Shown: positions 47,304 to 56,934, counted from the stretch's first letter. The stretch is DNA of 64,000 nucleotides from Deinococcus grandis (GCF_001485435.1 NZ_BCMS01000001.1:2613501-2677500), one strand, 5' to 3'. Program-made: numbers and translations. Notes: generated by a model not told the origin, from the sequence alone.

Positions 47304-48541
47304 CGCCGGACCGCGCGCCGCTGTGGGACCTGTCGCAGCAGAGCCGGGCGAATCTGCTCATGGCGCTGCTGCCGATGCTGCTGTCGGGCGTGCTGATCGT
47401 CGCGGCGTTCCTGCCCGCCCGGGGCGCCCTGGCGCAGGACGAGGCGATGTGGAACCCGCCGTACCAGACGCTGCTGACCACCCTGGTGCGGTACGCGGCG
47501 CTGGAGGTCAGCGCGGACACCCCGGCGGTGACGCTGGACGCCAGGCGGCGCGAGGTGCTGAGTCTGCTGGGCGACAGTCAGCGCTACCCGGACTCCGGCG
47601 GGGATGATCAGCAGGCGGGTGAGCCGCAGAGCGACGAGCAGGAGGCGGCCCGGCGCCTGAAGGCGGTCGCGCCCCTGATCGAGCGGCGCACCCCGGCCGA
47701 CACGCAGCGGGCGCTGCAGATCGTGCTGGCGCTCGATGAGCGCAGCCGTGCGGAGCAGGATCAGGCGCGGCTCACCCTGAAGCGGAACCTGCAGGCGCTG
47801 GAGAGCACCATGCTGCTCGCGGGGCTCCTGAGCGGGCTGCTGGGCAGCATCCTGATCCTCACGGCGCTGAACCGCGCGGGGCACGAGCGGCACACCCGGG
47901 AACGCAACGAGTCCCAGCAGCGCGAGGCGCTGGGCATGGCCGCGCACGAGCTGCGCCGCCCCATGCAGGCGCTGCTGCTGGCCACCGACGCGCTGCGCCA
48001 TACCGACAACGCCCGCGCGCGCGAGAAGCTGCTGCGCAGCATCGAGGGGGCCGCCGAGCAGATGGCGCGGCGCAGCGAACTGGAACGCCTGGACGCCATG
48101 TACGTGCAGATGACGGCCCTGCCGGTCATGACGGACCTGACGGCGCTGGTCGCGCGGCACGAGAACATGCGCGTGCGGGTGCGCCGCCCGTCGGGGCCGC
48201 TGCTGTGGATGGTGGACGCCACCCAGGTGCAGCAGATCGTGGAGAACCTCGTGGAGAACGCCATCAAGTACAGCGACGGGCCGATCACGGTGACGCTGGA
48301 CCCGCCGACGGCGCTGTGGGGACCGGTGATCCGCGTGACGGACCACGGGCCGGGCCTGCACCCGAGCCTGCACGAGCAGGCGTTCCAGCCCGGCACGCGC
48401 CTGGCGACGCACGTGCCCGGGCGGGGGCTGGGCTTGCCGCTGGCGCGGCGGCTGGCGCAGGTGAACCGCGCGGAGATCACGCTGCACGACACGCCGGGCG
48501 GCGGGCTGGATGTCCGCGTGGCGTTCCACCTGCCGGACTGA
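47300..48541 (+). CDS. Orphan membrane sensor histidine kinase
   Basis: This 413-residue kinase has two membrane helices (about 18-40 and 171-190) that bracket a ~130-residue exported sensor region rich in Asp/Gln/Glu. The HisKA motif is ALGMAAHELRRPMQALLLATDALR with phosphoacceptor His216. The HATPase domain has VENLVENAIKYS (N box), VTDHGPGLH (G1) and GRGLGLPLARRLAQ (G2). No response regulator gene is next to it or anywhere in the window, so its partner is elsewhere. GTG at 47300 is the start with the best fit to the domain layout; earlier starts in the frame add a low-complexity tail. There is no HAMP domain. Confidence 0.88.
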   Translation: MTPDRAPLWDLSQQSRANLLMALLPMLLSGVLIVAAFLPARGALAQDEAMWNPPYQTLLTTLVRYAALEVSADTPAVTLDARRREVLSLLGDSQRYPDSGGDDQQAGEPQSDEQEAARRLKAVAPLIERRTPADTQRALQIVLALDERSRAEQDQARLTLKRNLQALESTMLLAGLLSGLLGSILILTALNRAGHERHTRERNESQQREALGMAAHELRRPMQALLLATDALRHTDNARAREKLLRSIEGAAEQMARRSELERLDAMYVQMTALPVMTDLTALVARHENMRVRVRRPSGPLLWMVDATQVQQIVENLVENAIKYSDGPITVTLDPPTALWGPVIRVTDHGPGLHPSLHEQAFQPGTRLATHVPGRGLGLPLARRLAQVNRAEITLHDTPGGGLDVRVAFHLPD

Positions 48542-48575
48542 CGCGCCGGAGCGGGCCGGGCTGTCATGCTGGGGC

Positions 48576-50645
48576 ATGACGGTTTGGTGGATGTGGGGGG
48601 CGCTGGCACTGCTGGGCACGGCGGGCGCCGAGGGAGCAGGCGCGGAGGCGGCGCACGCGGGACCACCCGCGTTCCTGGTGCAACTGACGCTGCTGCTGAT
48701 CGTGTCGGCGGCGGCGGCGTACGGGTCGTTCAGGCTCAGGCTGCTGCCGATCATCGGCTTTCTGCTGGCGGGGGTGCTGGTGGGTCCCGGCGCGCTGGGC
48801 CTCATCCGGGATCCGCAGCTGATCTCGGCGGCGTCGGAGGTCGGGGTGATGCTGCTGCTGTTCACCATCGGGATCGAGTTCAGCCTGGAGCGGCTGTCGC
48901 GGATCGCGCGGCTGATCTTCCTGGGTGGGGGGTTGCAGGTGGGCCTGACCGTCCTGGCGGCGGCGGGCGCGCTGCTGGCCTTCGGGGTGGGCGCGGCGGA
49001 CGCGGTGTTCACGGGGTGCCTGCTGGCCCTGTCGAGCACCGCGATCGTGATGAAACTGCTCGGCGAGCGGGGCGAGACGAACGCCCGGACGGGGCAGGTC
49101 AGTCTGGGCATCCTGATCTTTCAGGATCTGGCGGTGGTGCTGATGGTGCTGCTGATTCCCATGCTGGCCGGGCAGGGGGGCGGCGCGGCGGGCGTGCTGA
49201 TCGCGCTGGCGAAGGCGGGCGGGATCATCGCGCTGGTGCTCGTCGCGGCGCGGCGGGTGGTGCCGCCCCTGATGGAGGTCGTGGCGCGGACGTGCAGCAC
49301 GGAGATCTTCCTGCTGGCGGTCGTGGCGCTGTGCTTCGGCACGGCCAGCCTGACCGCGCTGGCGGGCGTGAGTCTGGCGCTGGGGGCGTTCCTGGCGGGT
49401 CTGCTCGTCAGCGAGAGCCGCTACGGTGCGCAGGCGATGGGTGAGATCCTGCCGCTGCAGATCCTGTTCAGCGCGGCGTTCTTCCTGTCGGTGGGGGTGC
49501 AGCTGGACCTGCGGTTCGTGCTGGGTCACCTGGGCCTGGTGCTGGGCGCGGCGGCGCTGATCGCGCTGCTGAAGGTCGTGGTGACGTCCCTGAGCGTGCG
49601 GCTGCTGGGCGAGGACTGGCGCACGGCGCTGCCCGTGGCGCTGCTGACCGGGCAGGTCGGGGAGTTCTCGTTCGTGCTCGCCACGACCGGCGCGGCCCTG
49701 GGCCTGAGTTTCGCCGGGCTGGGCGAGCAGGGCTCAGGGGTGTTCATTGCGGCGACGGTGCTGCTGATGGCGCTGACCCCGGGCCTGGCGGCGCTGGGCG
49801 GACCGCTGCTGGCCCGTCTGCCCTCCCCTGCCCCCGGGGAAGCGGGCACGGGAGCCGCAGGTACCGGGCCGTCCGGCGGGGAGCGGCACGGGGACGGCGC
49901 GCATGGCCTGCCGGTCGCGGGCCGCGTGGTGTTCCTGGGGTACGGCGCGCACGCCCGCCTGGCGGCCCGCGCCCTGAGCCGCGCGGGGCAGCCGTACTCA
50001 GTGGTCACCCGGAACCCGGACGGCGCGAGTGAACTCCAGGGGCGCGGCGCGCCGGTCCTGATCGCGGACTACACCCGCGCGGGGCTGCTGCGGGACCTGG
50101 GCATCGACTCGGCCCGCGCGGTCGTCATCGCGGACGACGACACCGAGATGACCGAACGCACCCTGAGTGTGCTGCGCACGGTCGCGCCGCAGGTGCAGGT
50201 CATCACGCGCGCCACCTCGCCCGAGGGAGTCGCGGGGTTGCAGGCGCTGGGCGCGCAGCACATCCTGAGCGCGCACAAGGAGGTCGCGGCGGGCATCCTC
50301 GACCTGCTGACCCCGCCGGAGGTCACGCGGACGGAACTGTCCCGCCACCTCGCCGAGCACCCGCCCGTGACCCTGAGCGCCACGCAGCGCGCCCAGTGCG
50401 AGCACGCCGTGCACAACGCCGGGCCGGTCACGCCCGAGGCGGACGTGTGCCTGGAATGCGTCGCACTGGGCGACACCTGGGTGCACCTGCGGGTCTGCAT
50501 GACCTGCGGGCACGTGGGCTGCTGCGACTCCAGCAAGAACCGCCACGCGACCCGCCACGCGCAGGGGCAGGGGCACCCGGTCATCCGCAGCGCCGAACCC
50601 GGCGAGGACTGGGCGTACTGCTACGAGCACCGCTGGACGAAATGA
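48576..50645 (+). CDS. CPA2-type cation/proton antiporter fused to TrkA-N (RCK) and UBP zinc-finger domains
   Basis: This 689-residue protein has three parts. Residues ~30-405 are a KefB/YbaL-like CPA2 exchanger with twelve-odd helices (FLLAGVLVGPGALGLI, FTIGIEFSLERL, LALSSTAIVMKLLGERGE, GILIFQDLAVVLMVLLIPML, TGQVGEFSFVLA). Residues 449-565 are a TrkA-N nucleotide-binding domain (VVFLGYGAHARLAARALSRAG). Residues 608-689 are a UBP-type zinc finger with C608, C625, C628, C641, C644, C649, H657, H661 and H667 (CMTCGHVGCCDSS). The N-terminal 28 residues look like a cleavable or signal-anchor segment. RCK domains gate K+ efflux by nucleotides; UBP zinc fingers bind ubiquitin C-termini in eukaryotes, which has no known target here. 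The TGA stop merges with the repeat that follows. Confidence 0.9.
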   Translation: MTVWWMWGALALLGTAGAEGAGAEAAHAGPPAFLVQLTLLLIVSAAAAYGSFRLRLLPIIGFLLAGVLVGPGALGLIRDPQLISAASEVGVMLLLFTIGIEFSLERLSRIARLIFLGGGLQVGLTVLAAAGALLAFGVGAADAVFTGCLLALSSTAIVMKLLGERGETNARTGQVSLGILIFQDLAVVLMVLLIPMLAGQGGGAAGVLIALAKAGGIIALVLVAARRVVPPLMEVVARTCSTEIFLLAVVALCFGTASLTALAGVSLALGAFLAGLLVSESRYGAQAMGEILPLQILFSAAFFLSVGVQLDLRFVLGHLGLVLGAAALIALLKVVVTSLSVRLLGEDWRTALPVALLTGQVGEFSFVLATTGAALGLSFAGLGEQGSGVFIAATVLLMALTPGLAALGGPLLARLPSPAPGEAGTGAAGTGPSGGERHGDGAHGLPVAGRVVFLGYGAHARLAARALSRAGQPYSVVTRNPDGASELQGRGAPVLIADYTRAGLLRDLGIDSARAVVIADDDTEMTERTLSVLRTVAPQVQVITRATSPEGVAGLQALGAQHILSAHKEVAAGILDLLTPPEVTRTELSRHLAEHPPVTLSATQRAQCEHAVHNAGPVTPEADVCLECVALGDTWVHLRVCMTCGHVGCCDSSKNRHATRHAQGQGHPVIRSAEPGEDWAYCYEHRWTK

Positions 50646-50778
50646 TACGGACTCCGGTTGAAAGGTTTGCAAAATCTTTCAACCCGAGTGGAGCGAGGAG
50701 GAGAGAAACGGGTTCCGGGCGTGGAGTTGGCAGATCGGCTGTGTTCCGATCTGTTAACGAAACAAACGGAATCCGTAT
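50645..50778 (-). repeat. ~135-bp covarying repeat, copy 5
   Basis: Inverted relative to copies 1-3. Hairpin 1 is AGATCGG/CCGATCT and hairpin 2 GGTTGAAAG/CTTTCAACC. Its first base is the last base of the antiporter stop codon. Confidence 0.92.
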
Positions 50779-50831
50779 GACGCGGGACGACCCTGCGCCC
50801 ATGGGCGGACGCGCCTGCCCGCGCGGTCCCG

Positions 50832-50837
50832 TAGACT
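50832..50837 (+). promoter_or_regulatory. -10 element TAGACT for the GNAT gene
   Basis: Spaced 7 nt from the ATG at 50845. Confidence 0.55.
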
Positions 50838-50844
50838 GCCGCGC

Positions 50845-51417
50845 ATGACTGCTCCCAGCGCCGTGCCCACCGAGATCGTCACGCCCAGGTTGCGGCTGCG
50901 CCGCCCCGATCCGGCGGACGCGGAGGCGTTGGTGGCCGCCGTGAACGCGTCGCTGCCGCAGCTGCGCGAGTGGATGGTGTGGGCGCAGGCGCCCATGACG
51001 CTGGACGCCTCCCGCGAGAACCTGACGGGCGCCGCCGAACGCTTCGACGCGCGGGAGAACCTGCGCTACCACGTGTGGAACGCCGAGGGCACCGAGCTGG
51101 TCGGCAGCAGCGGGTACCACGCGCTGGACTGGCGCGTCCCGAAGGGCGAGATCGGGTACTGGATCGCCACGGCGCACGCCGGGCAGGGCTACGCGCGCGA
51201 GGTCGTGCAGGCCCTGACCGACCTGGCCCTGACAGATAGCGCGGCGGGCGGCCTGGGCCTGCGGCGCCTGGAGATCCGCTGCGATCCCGCCAACGGGCGC
51301 AGCGCCCGCATTCCCCCGGCGCTGGGCTACACGCTGGACGCCCGGCTGGTGAACGACGACGTGACCGCGGACGGCTCGGCGCCGCGCGACACGCTGATCT
51401 TCAGCCGCGTCCGCTGA
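50845..51417 (+). CDS. GNAT-family N-acetyltransferase (RimJ/RimL-like)
   Basis: This 190-residue acetyltransferase starts with the typical IVTPRLRLRRPDPADAEALVAAV, followed by WNAEGTELVGSSGYHALDWRVPKGEIGYWIATAHAGQGYAREVVQAL, where the GQGYA segment binds acetyl-CoA, and RRLEIRCDPANGRSARIPPALGYTLDARL (the C-terminal motif B). Likely substrate is an N-terminal residue of a protein such as a ribosomal protein, or a small molecule. It converges on argB with only 3 bp between stops. Confidence 0.9.
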   Translation: MTAPSAVPTEIVTPRLRLRRPDPADAEALVAAVNASLPQLREWMVWAQAPMTLDASRENLTGAAERFDARENLRYHVWNAEGTELVGSSGYHALDWRVPKGEIGYWIATAHAGQGYAREVVQALTDLALTDSAAGGLGLRRLEIRCDPANGRSARIPPALGYTLDARLVNDDVTADGSAPRDTLIFSRVR

Positions 51418-51420
51418 CGT

Positions 51421-52170
51421 TCAGGGCGTGATGCGCGTGCCGGCCTCGCCGCGCGCGGCGGCGGACAGCGCCCCGGCGTGCATGCCGCTGGCGATCACGG
51501 CGAAGGGCGCGCCGCGGTCCAGGGCGTCCAGGGCGGCGCGGACCTTGGGGATCATGCCGCCCGCGATCCAGCCGTCCTGAATGCCCCCCTCGACCTCGGC
51601 GCGGGTCAGGTGCGCAGCGCGGCTCTCGGGGTCGGGGTAGGTGCGGTACACGCCGTCTACGTCGGTCAGGAACACGATGCCCTCGTTCAGGGCGCCCGCG
51701 ACGGCCCCGGCGGCGGTGTCGGCGTTCACGTTCAGGGCGTCCCCGTCCGGGCCGACGGCCACGCAGCCGACGACCGGCGTGAGTCCCGCGCCGAGCAGGG
51801 CGCGCAGCACGTCCGCGTTCACGCCGGTCACGCGGCCCACGCGGCCCAGCGTGGGGTCGAAGACCTCGGCGCGCAGCAGTTCCGAGTCGCGGCCCATCAG
51901 GCCCACCGCGCGGCCCACGTCCTGGCTGAGCTGCTTGTTCAGCTGACACAGCGCCATCTCGACGACGTCCATCGCCTCGGGCGTGGTGACGCGCAGCCCG
52001 GCGCGGAACTCGCTGGGGATGCCGCGCGCGGCGAGTTCCCGCTCGATGACGGGGCCGCCGCCGTGCACGACGACGACGGTCTGCCCGGCGCGCAGCGCGG
52101 CGATCTCGGCGGCGACGGCGCGCCGCAGGTCCAGACTCTTCATGGCATTCCCGCCGTACTTGACGATCAC
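51421..52170 (-). CDS. argB: Acetylglutamate kinase
   Basis: This 249-residue amino acid kinase phosphorylates N-acetylglutamate, the second step of arginine synthesis. Motifs are MIVKYGGNAM (the N-terminal Lys-Gly-Gly), VVVHGGGPVI, RAGLRVTTPEAMDVVEM, LNVNADTAAGAVAGAL and TDVDGVYRTYPDPESR, then GGMIPKVRAALDAL. The length fits the short, arginine-insensitive class. A related lysine-pathway kinase (LysZ) has different substrate residues, and RVTTPE favours ArgB. GTG at 52170 is 6 nt after TACACT, so it is leaderless. No other arg genes are in the window. Confidence 0.93.
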   Translation of the reverse strand: MIVKYGGNAMKSLDLRRAVAAEIAALRAGQTVVVVHGGGPVIERELAARGIPSEFRAGLRVTTPEAMDVVEMALCQLNKQLSQDVGRAVGLMGRDSELLRAEVFDPTLGRVGRVTGVNADVLRALLGAGLTPVVGCVAVGPDGDALNVNADTAAGAVAGALNEGIVFLTDVDGVYRTYPDPESRAAHLTRAEVEGGIQDGWIAGGMIPKVRAALDALDRGAPFAVIASGMHAGALSAAARGEAGTRITP

Positions 52171-52176
52171 CCCCGG

Positions 52177-52182
52177 AGTGTA
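52177..52182 (-). promoter_or_regulatory. -10 element TACACT for argB
   Basis: Spaced 6 nt from the GTG. Confidence 0.55.
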
Positions 52183-52222
52183 GCGCCGGGGGTGACTGCG
52201 GAATGCGTTCAGACGATGGGGC

Positions 52223-53209
52223 TCAGCTCCAGTTCCAGACGGTGGGTTCGTACTCGAACGAGCCGGGCGCGAGGCGGCGCAGGTGCCCGATGGCCGGGAA
52301 CGGGAAATGGTACCCGGTCACCCAGAGTTTGCCGTCGGTGATGCGCGCGAAGATCTCCTGGCGGGTGCGGGCGGCCTGCGCGCCGTCGGTGTCGAAGCCC
52401 ACGTACGCCCCCTCGTGTTTCAGGGAGATCAGGAAGTGCCCGCCGGCGTCCCCGAGGATCAGGGCGCTCTGGCCGCCGCTCTGCGCGAGGACGCTGTGGT
52501 GGCCCGCGGTGTGGCCGGGCGTGGCCACGGTCAGGACGCCGGGCACGATCTCCTCGCCACTTTTCAGGAGCTTGAACTTGTCCTTCAGGCCGATCAGGTT
52601 GTTCTTCACGGCGTCGTTGGGGTTGGCCTGCGTGACCCAGAAGTTGAATTCGGCCTCGTTGATCATGTGCTGGGCGTTGGCGAAGGTGGGTTTGCCGTTC
52701 GTGGTCAGGCCGCCGATGTGGTCGCCGTGCCCGTGCGTGATGAACACGACGCTGATCGTGTCGGGTTCGATCCCGGCGCGGCGCAGGTTCGCGACCAGCT
52801 GCCCGCTGGCGCCGCCGCGGCCGGTGTCGATCAGGATGCGTTTCCCGCCGATCTCCAGCAGGACCGGGTTGAAGTGGTTCACGGTGTTCGTGGCGGGCAC
52901 AGAGTACTCGGCGAGGGTCGCGGCGAACTCGGCCTGCCGGTCGGGGTTGGCGCCCCAGGTGGGCAGCAGCGCGGCCAGTGGGGCGGTGCCGTCGCTGACG
53001 GTGGTCAGGGTCATGTCGCCGATCTTCTGGCGGTAGAAGCCACTGCCGTTCATGGCCATCGCGCCGGACGCGGCGGCGGGGGTGGCCGGTGTGGCGGGGG
53101 CGGTCTGGGCGCGGGCCAGGGGCGCGGCGGCCAGCGCGGCGCCGGTGGCGGTCAGGAAGCGCAGCGTGTCGCGGCGGGCGGGACGGGGGGTGCGGTCGTC
53201 TTGGGGCAT
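52223..53209 (-). CDS. Tat-exported MBL-fold metallo-hydrolase
   Basis: This 328-residue protein has a twin-arginine signal (PARRDTLRFLTATGAALAAAPLARAQ), then an Ala/Pro/Thr linker and an MBL fold: FITHGHGDHIGGL (HxHxDH), VATPGHTAGHHSVLA (third-ligand His) and ILGDAGGH (bridging Asp). The family contains lactonases and other esterases; substrate unknown. Folding before export via Tat makes sense for a metal enzyme and links it to tatAC in this window. ATG has GGAGGT 7 nt upstream. An imperfect inverted repeat lies just upstream of the Shine-Dalgarno. Confidence 0.9.
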   Translation of the reverse strand: MPQDDRTPRPARRDTLRFLTATGAALAAAPLARAQTAPATPATPAAASGAMAMNGSGFYRQKIGDMTLTTVSDGTAPLAALLPTWGANPDRQAEFAATLAEYSVPATNTVNHFNPVLLEIGGKRILIDTGRGGASGQLVANLRRAGIEPDTISVVFITHGHGDHIGGLTTNGKPTFANAQHMINEAEFNFWVTQANPNDAVKNNLIGLKDKFKLLKSGEEIVPGVLTVATPGHTAGHHSVLAQSGGQSALILGDAGGHFLISLKHEGAYVGFDTDGAQAARTRQEIFARITDGKLWVTGYHFPFPAIGHLRRLAPGSFEYEPTVWNWS

Positions 53210-53229
53210 GCGTGAACCTCCGGGGGGTG

Positions 53230-53253
53230 AACTGTGAAAAACGCGTTCACGTT
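53230..53253. promoter_or_regulatory. Imperfect inverted repeat upstream of the Tat-exported hydrolase
   Basis: AACTGTGAA and TTCACGTT form 8-9-bp arms with one mismatch. It may be an operator or a stem in the leader; no regulator is obvious. Confidence 0.25.
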
Positions 53254-53386
53254 AAACGACCCGGGCGGGCCGGAGATGTCAGCCAGCCTGCCATTTCCCC
53301 GCCGGGCCTTGAGCGATCCTTCACGGCCCCCGCAGCCCTGTCGGCAGACTGCGCCACCCGTTTTCCGCCCCTGCGCCCTGACAGGA

Positions 53387-53420
53387 GTCGGCGGGCAGGC
53401 CGAGTGCCCTGCCCGCCGAC
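53387..53420. terminator. Strong hairpin after the PAS-GGDEF-EAL gene
   Basis: GTCGGCGGGCAGG and CCTGCCCGCCGAC form a perfect 13-bp stem with an 8-nt loop, 14 bp beyond the stop. There is no adjacent T-run. Confidence 0.5.
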
Positions 53421-53434
53421 CGACCCCCGTCCGG

Positions 53435-56059
53435 TCAGTGCTCGCGCAGCCAGCTGATCAGGTCCGGGCCGGACAGTGGGGGCGTGATGGCGTAGCCCTG
53501 CGCGGCGTCGCAGCCCAGTTCCCGCAGGATGCCCAGCTGGTCGGCGGTTTCCACACCGACCGCCACGACCTGCAGGCCCAGGTTGTGTGCCAGGTCGATG
53601 GTGCCCTGCACGAGCGTCAGGGACTTCTCGTCGCCGGGCAGGCGGGCGGTCAGGGTGGGGTGGAGTTTCACGGCGCTCAGCGGGAAGCGCGTCAGGGCCG
53701 CGAGGCTGCTCGCGCCGTCCCCGAAGTCGTCCACGCTCAGGCGGGCGCCCAGGGAGCGCAGCTGTTCGAGCAGGCCCAGCGTCTCCTGGCTGTGATCCAG
53801 CAGGCTCCCGGCGCTCACCTCGATGTCGGGCGCGCCCTCGGTGGACAGCAGCGGCAGCAGGCGGCGCAGCCCGGCCGAGCGGCGCAGTTCCTCCAGGCTC
53901 AGGTTCACGCTGACCGTCCAGTTCGCGTGGCGGTCCGGCAGCGCGGCGCGGACCGCCTGACGGCCCAGCACGGCCTCCTGCACGACCCACTCGCTGACGT
54001 GCGTGATCAGTTCGCTGCGGCTGGCGAGGTCCAGGAAGCGGGCCGGGCCGAGCAGGCCCAGGGTGGGGTGGTTCCAGCGCAGCAGCGCCTCGGCGCTGAA
54101 GGCCCGGTCGCGTTTCAGGGACAGCGCGGGCTGGTACAGCAGCGTGAACTGGTCCTTGTCCAGCGCGCCGCGCAGCGCCTCTTCCAGTTCGAAGGCGCGG
54201 GCGACCTCGTCGCGCAGGGCGGGCTGGAACACGCTGCGCTGCGCGCGGCCCTGCCGTTTGGCGTGCTGCATGGCGACCTCGGCGTTGGCGAGCACCGCGT
54301 CGTTCGCCGCGTCGTCCGGGCGGTCGGCGACGCCCAGCGCGGCCGTCAGCTGCACGTCGCGCTGCCCGACGCGCAGCGGACTGTCCAGCACGGCCCCGGC
54401 GCGGTTCAGGGCGGCGGCGGCGCCCACGTCCGGCAGGAACACCATGAACGAGTCGTCGGCCAGCCGGGCGGACAGACCGTGAGCCTCGCTGCTCAGGTCG
54501 TTCAGGCGGGCCGCCACCTGGATCAGCAGGCGGTCGCAGGCGGTGCGGCCCAGCGCGGCGTTCAGTTCGGAAAAACCGTCGAGGTCCAGGCAGACAGCCG
54601 CGCCACGCTCGCCGGTGCGGCCCAGCGCCTCGCGCACCCCGGTGCGGTTCAGGAGGCCCGTCAGGGCGTCGTGGCGGGCGTCGTGGCGGATCTTCGCCTG
54701 CGCGCGGCGCAGGGCCGTCAGGTCACGCAGGGTCAGCAGGACGCTGCCGCGCGCGCCGCCGGCCTCGCCGCCCACGCCGGTGGCGCGCAGTTCCATCTGG
54801 CGGACCGTGCCGTCCGGGAGGGCCAGCAGCACCTCGCGCCGCATGGGGAGGGGAATCTCCTTCCAGTCGGGCAGGGCCAGCGGTTCCCCCTCGGGCGTGA
54901 AGATCTTGACGCCCAGTTCGGTCATGACGCGCGTGACGGCCAGCCCGACCAGCCGCGCGGCCTCCAGGCCCAGCAGCGTCGCGGCACGTTCGCTGACCAG
55001 CTGGGCGCGCCCGGCATGATCCACGAGGATGGTGGCGTCCTCCGAGAGGGCCAGCACCTGACTCATGACGCCCAGCGGGGCGAGGCCGTCCCGCGCGGCG
55101 GCCTCGCCCTCGGCGACGAGCAGGCCGGGTTCGCTGGTGCGACGCACGCGCAGGTTCAGGCTGCCGCCCCCGGCGAGTTCCACGTCCGCGCGGGCGGCGC
55201 CGCCGGCCGCGGCGAGCCGCACGAGGTCCCGCACGGGGTCGCTGGGCACGTCCGCGAAGCACGCCCAGGACCACAGGGGCGCGCCGGTCACGACCGGGGC
55301 CCCGGCGGGCAGCAGGCTCAGGAAGCCCTGGCTGGCCTGCAGCACCGCGCCGGACTCGGAGAGCAGCGCGGCGGGCGTGTCGGTGTCCAGCAGCGCGGAG
55401 ACGCGCGCGGCGCGTTCGTACTCGCCGGTCACCTCCTGTAGGGTCAGCATGACCCCGGCAGCGGACGCCCCGAAGTACGGTCTCGCCTCGCCGCGCACCC
55501 ACGCGGCGTGCCCGGCGTGCGTGATCTGCTCGTCCGGGAGACGCACCGAGCGGCCCGCACCCGCCTGCATGAGCGCCTGCACGAGCGCCGGGCGGTCCCG
55601 GAACACGTCCTGCACGGGGCGGCCGGTCACGTCCGGTTCGGCCAGGGCGAACAGTTCCAGGAACGGGCGGCTGACCTTGCGGAACACCAGGTCGCCGGTC
55701 AGCCACGCGGTCGCGACGGGCAGCTGCGTGATGAGCACCTCGGTTTCGCGGTGCACGCCGTCGGCGCGGGCGGCGGCGAGCAGCATGGTCAGGACCTGCA
55801 CGGCGGCGTCGGGCGGCGGGCCGTCCTCCTGCCACAGCAGGCCCAGCAGCGCGCCGTCACGCGTGAGCCAGGTCATCTCGCCGCGTTCGAACCACTCGTC
55901 GGGCGGCACGAGGTCCAGTCCGGCCCGTTCGGGGGGGGTGTCGGCGCGGACGCGCAGGACCTCGTCGCCCAGCGAGGCGAGGAGGGTGGCGCGGGGCGTG
56001 TGGACGCGCATCAGGTCACTCAGGGCCGCCTGCACGGCGGTGAAGGCTGCGGGAGTCAC
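53435..56059 (-). CDS. PAS-containing protein with degenerate GGDEF and EAL domains
   Basis: This 874-residue cytoplasmic protein starts with a GAF-like region (~1-100), then at least three PAS-like repeats (about 105-215, 220-330, 330-450). The GGDEF domain spans about 455-610; its signature reads RLADDSF at 532-538 where RxGGDEF is needed, so cyclase activity is unlikely. The EAL domain (about 620-870) keeps EAL at 657-659, N719, E747 and the DDFG Asp777-Asp778, but has His800 where KxD is normal and Val834 where the AEGVE Glu is expected, so phosphodiesterase activity is doubtful. It may bind c-di-GMP or act as a protein-protein scaffold that senses PAS ligands. Start: GTG at 56059 (VTPAAFTAVQ) with GAGGT ~9 nt upstream; the longer frame to 56152 lacks support. 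Confidence 0.9.
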   Translation of the reverse strand: MTPAAFTAVQAALSDLMRVHTPRATLLASLGDEVLRVRADTPPERAGLDLVPPDEWFERGEMTWLTRDGALLGLLWQEDGPPPDAAVQVLTMLLAAARADGVHRETEVLITQLPVATAWLTGDLVFRKVSRPFLELFALAEPDVTGRPVQDVFRDRPALVQALMQAGAGRSVRLPDEQITHAGHAAWVRGEARPYFGASAAGVMLTLQEVTGEYERAARVSALLDTDTPAALLSESGAVLQASQGFLSLLPAGAPVVTGAPLWSWACFADVPSDPVRDLVRLAAAGGAARADVELAGGGSLNLRVRRTSEPGLLVAEGEAAARDGLAPLGVMSQVLALSEDATILVDHAGRAQLVSERAATLLGLEAARLVGLAVTRVMTELGVKIFTPEGEPLALPDWKEIPLPMRREVLLALPDGTVRQMELRATGVGGEAGGARGSVLLTLRDLTALRRAQAKIRHDARHDALTGLLNRTGVREALGRTGERGAAVCLDLDGFSELNAALGRTACDRLLIQVAARLNDLSSEAHGLSARLADDSFMVFLPDVGAAAALNRAGAVLDSPLRVGQRDVQLTAALGVADRPDDAANDAVLANAEVAMQHAKRQGRAQRSVFQPALRDEVARAFELEEALRGALDKDQFTLLYQPALSLKRDRAFSAEALLRWNHPTLGLLGPARFLDLASRSELITHVSEWVVQEAVLGRQAVRAALPDRHANWTVSVNLSLEELRRSAGLRRLLPLLSTEGAPDIEVSAGSLLDHSQETLGLLEQLRSLGARLSVDDFGDGASSLAALTRFPLSAVKLHPTLTARLPGDEKSLTLVQGTIDLAHNLGLQVVAVGVETADQLGILRELGCDAAQGYAITPPLSGPDLISWLREH

Positions 56060-56223
56060 GATGGGGTACCTCGAACCAGCGGGGAGGGGGCGGCGGGACG
56101 GGTGAGGCGCATACGCCGGGAATCCTGACATCCGGACTCTTACCACCATCATTCACCATCGGTGACCTGTGCGGGATTCATCACGACCACCCCCCCCGGC
56201 TGCCCCCACTGGGGCGCGGGACT

Positions 56224-56229
56224 TATCCT
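56224..56229 (+). promoter_or_regulatory. -10 element TATCCT for the S4-domain/ZapE operon
   Basis: Six nt before the ATG at 56236, which excludes the GTG at 56230 as start. Confidence 0.55.
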
Positions 56230-56235
56230 GTGGGC

Positions 56236-56930
<695 letters not shown>

Positions 56931-56934
<4 letters not shown>

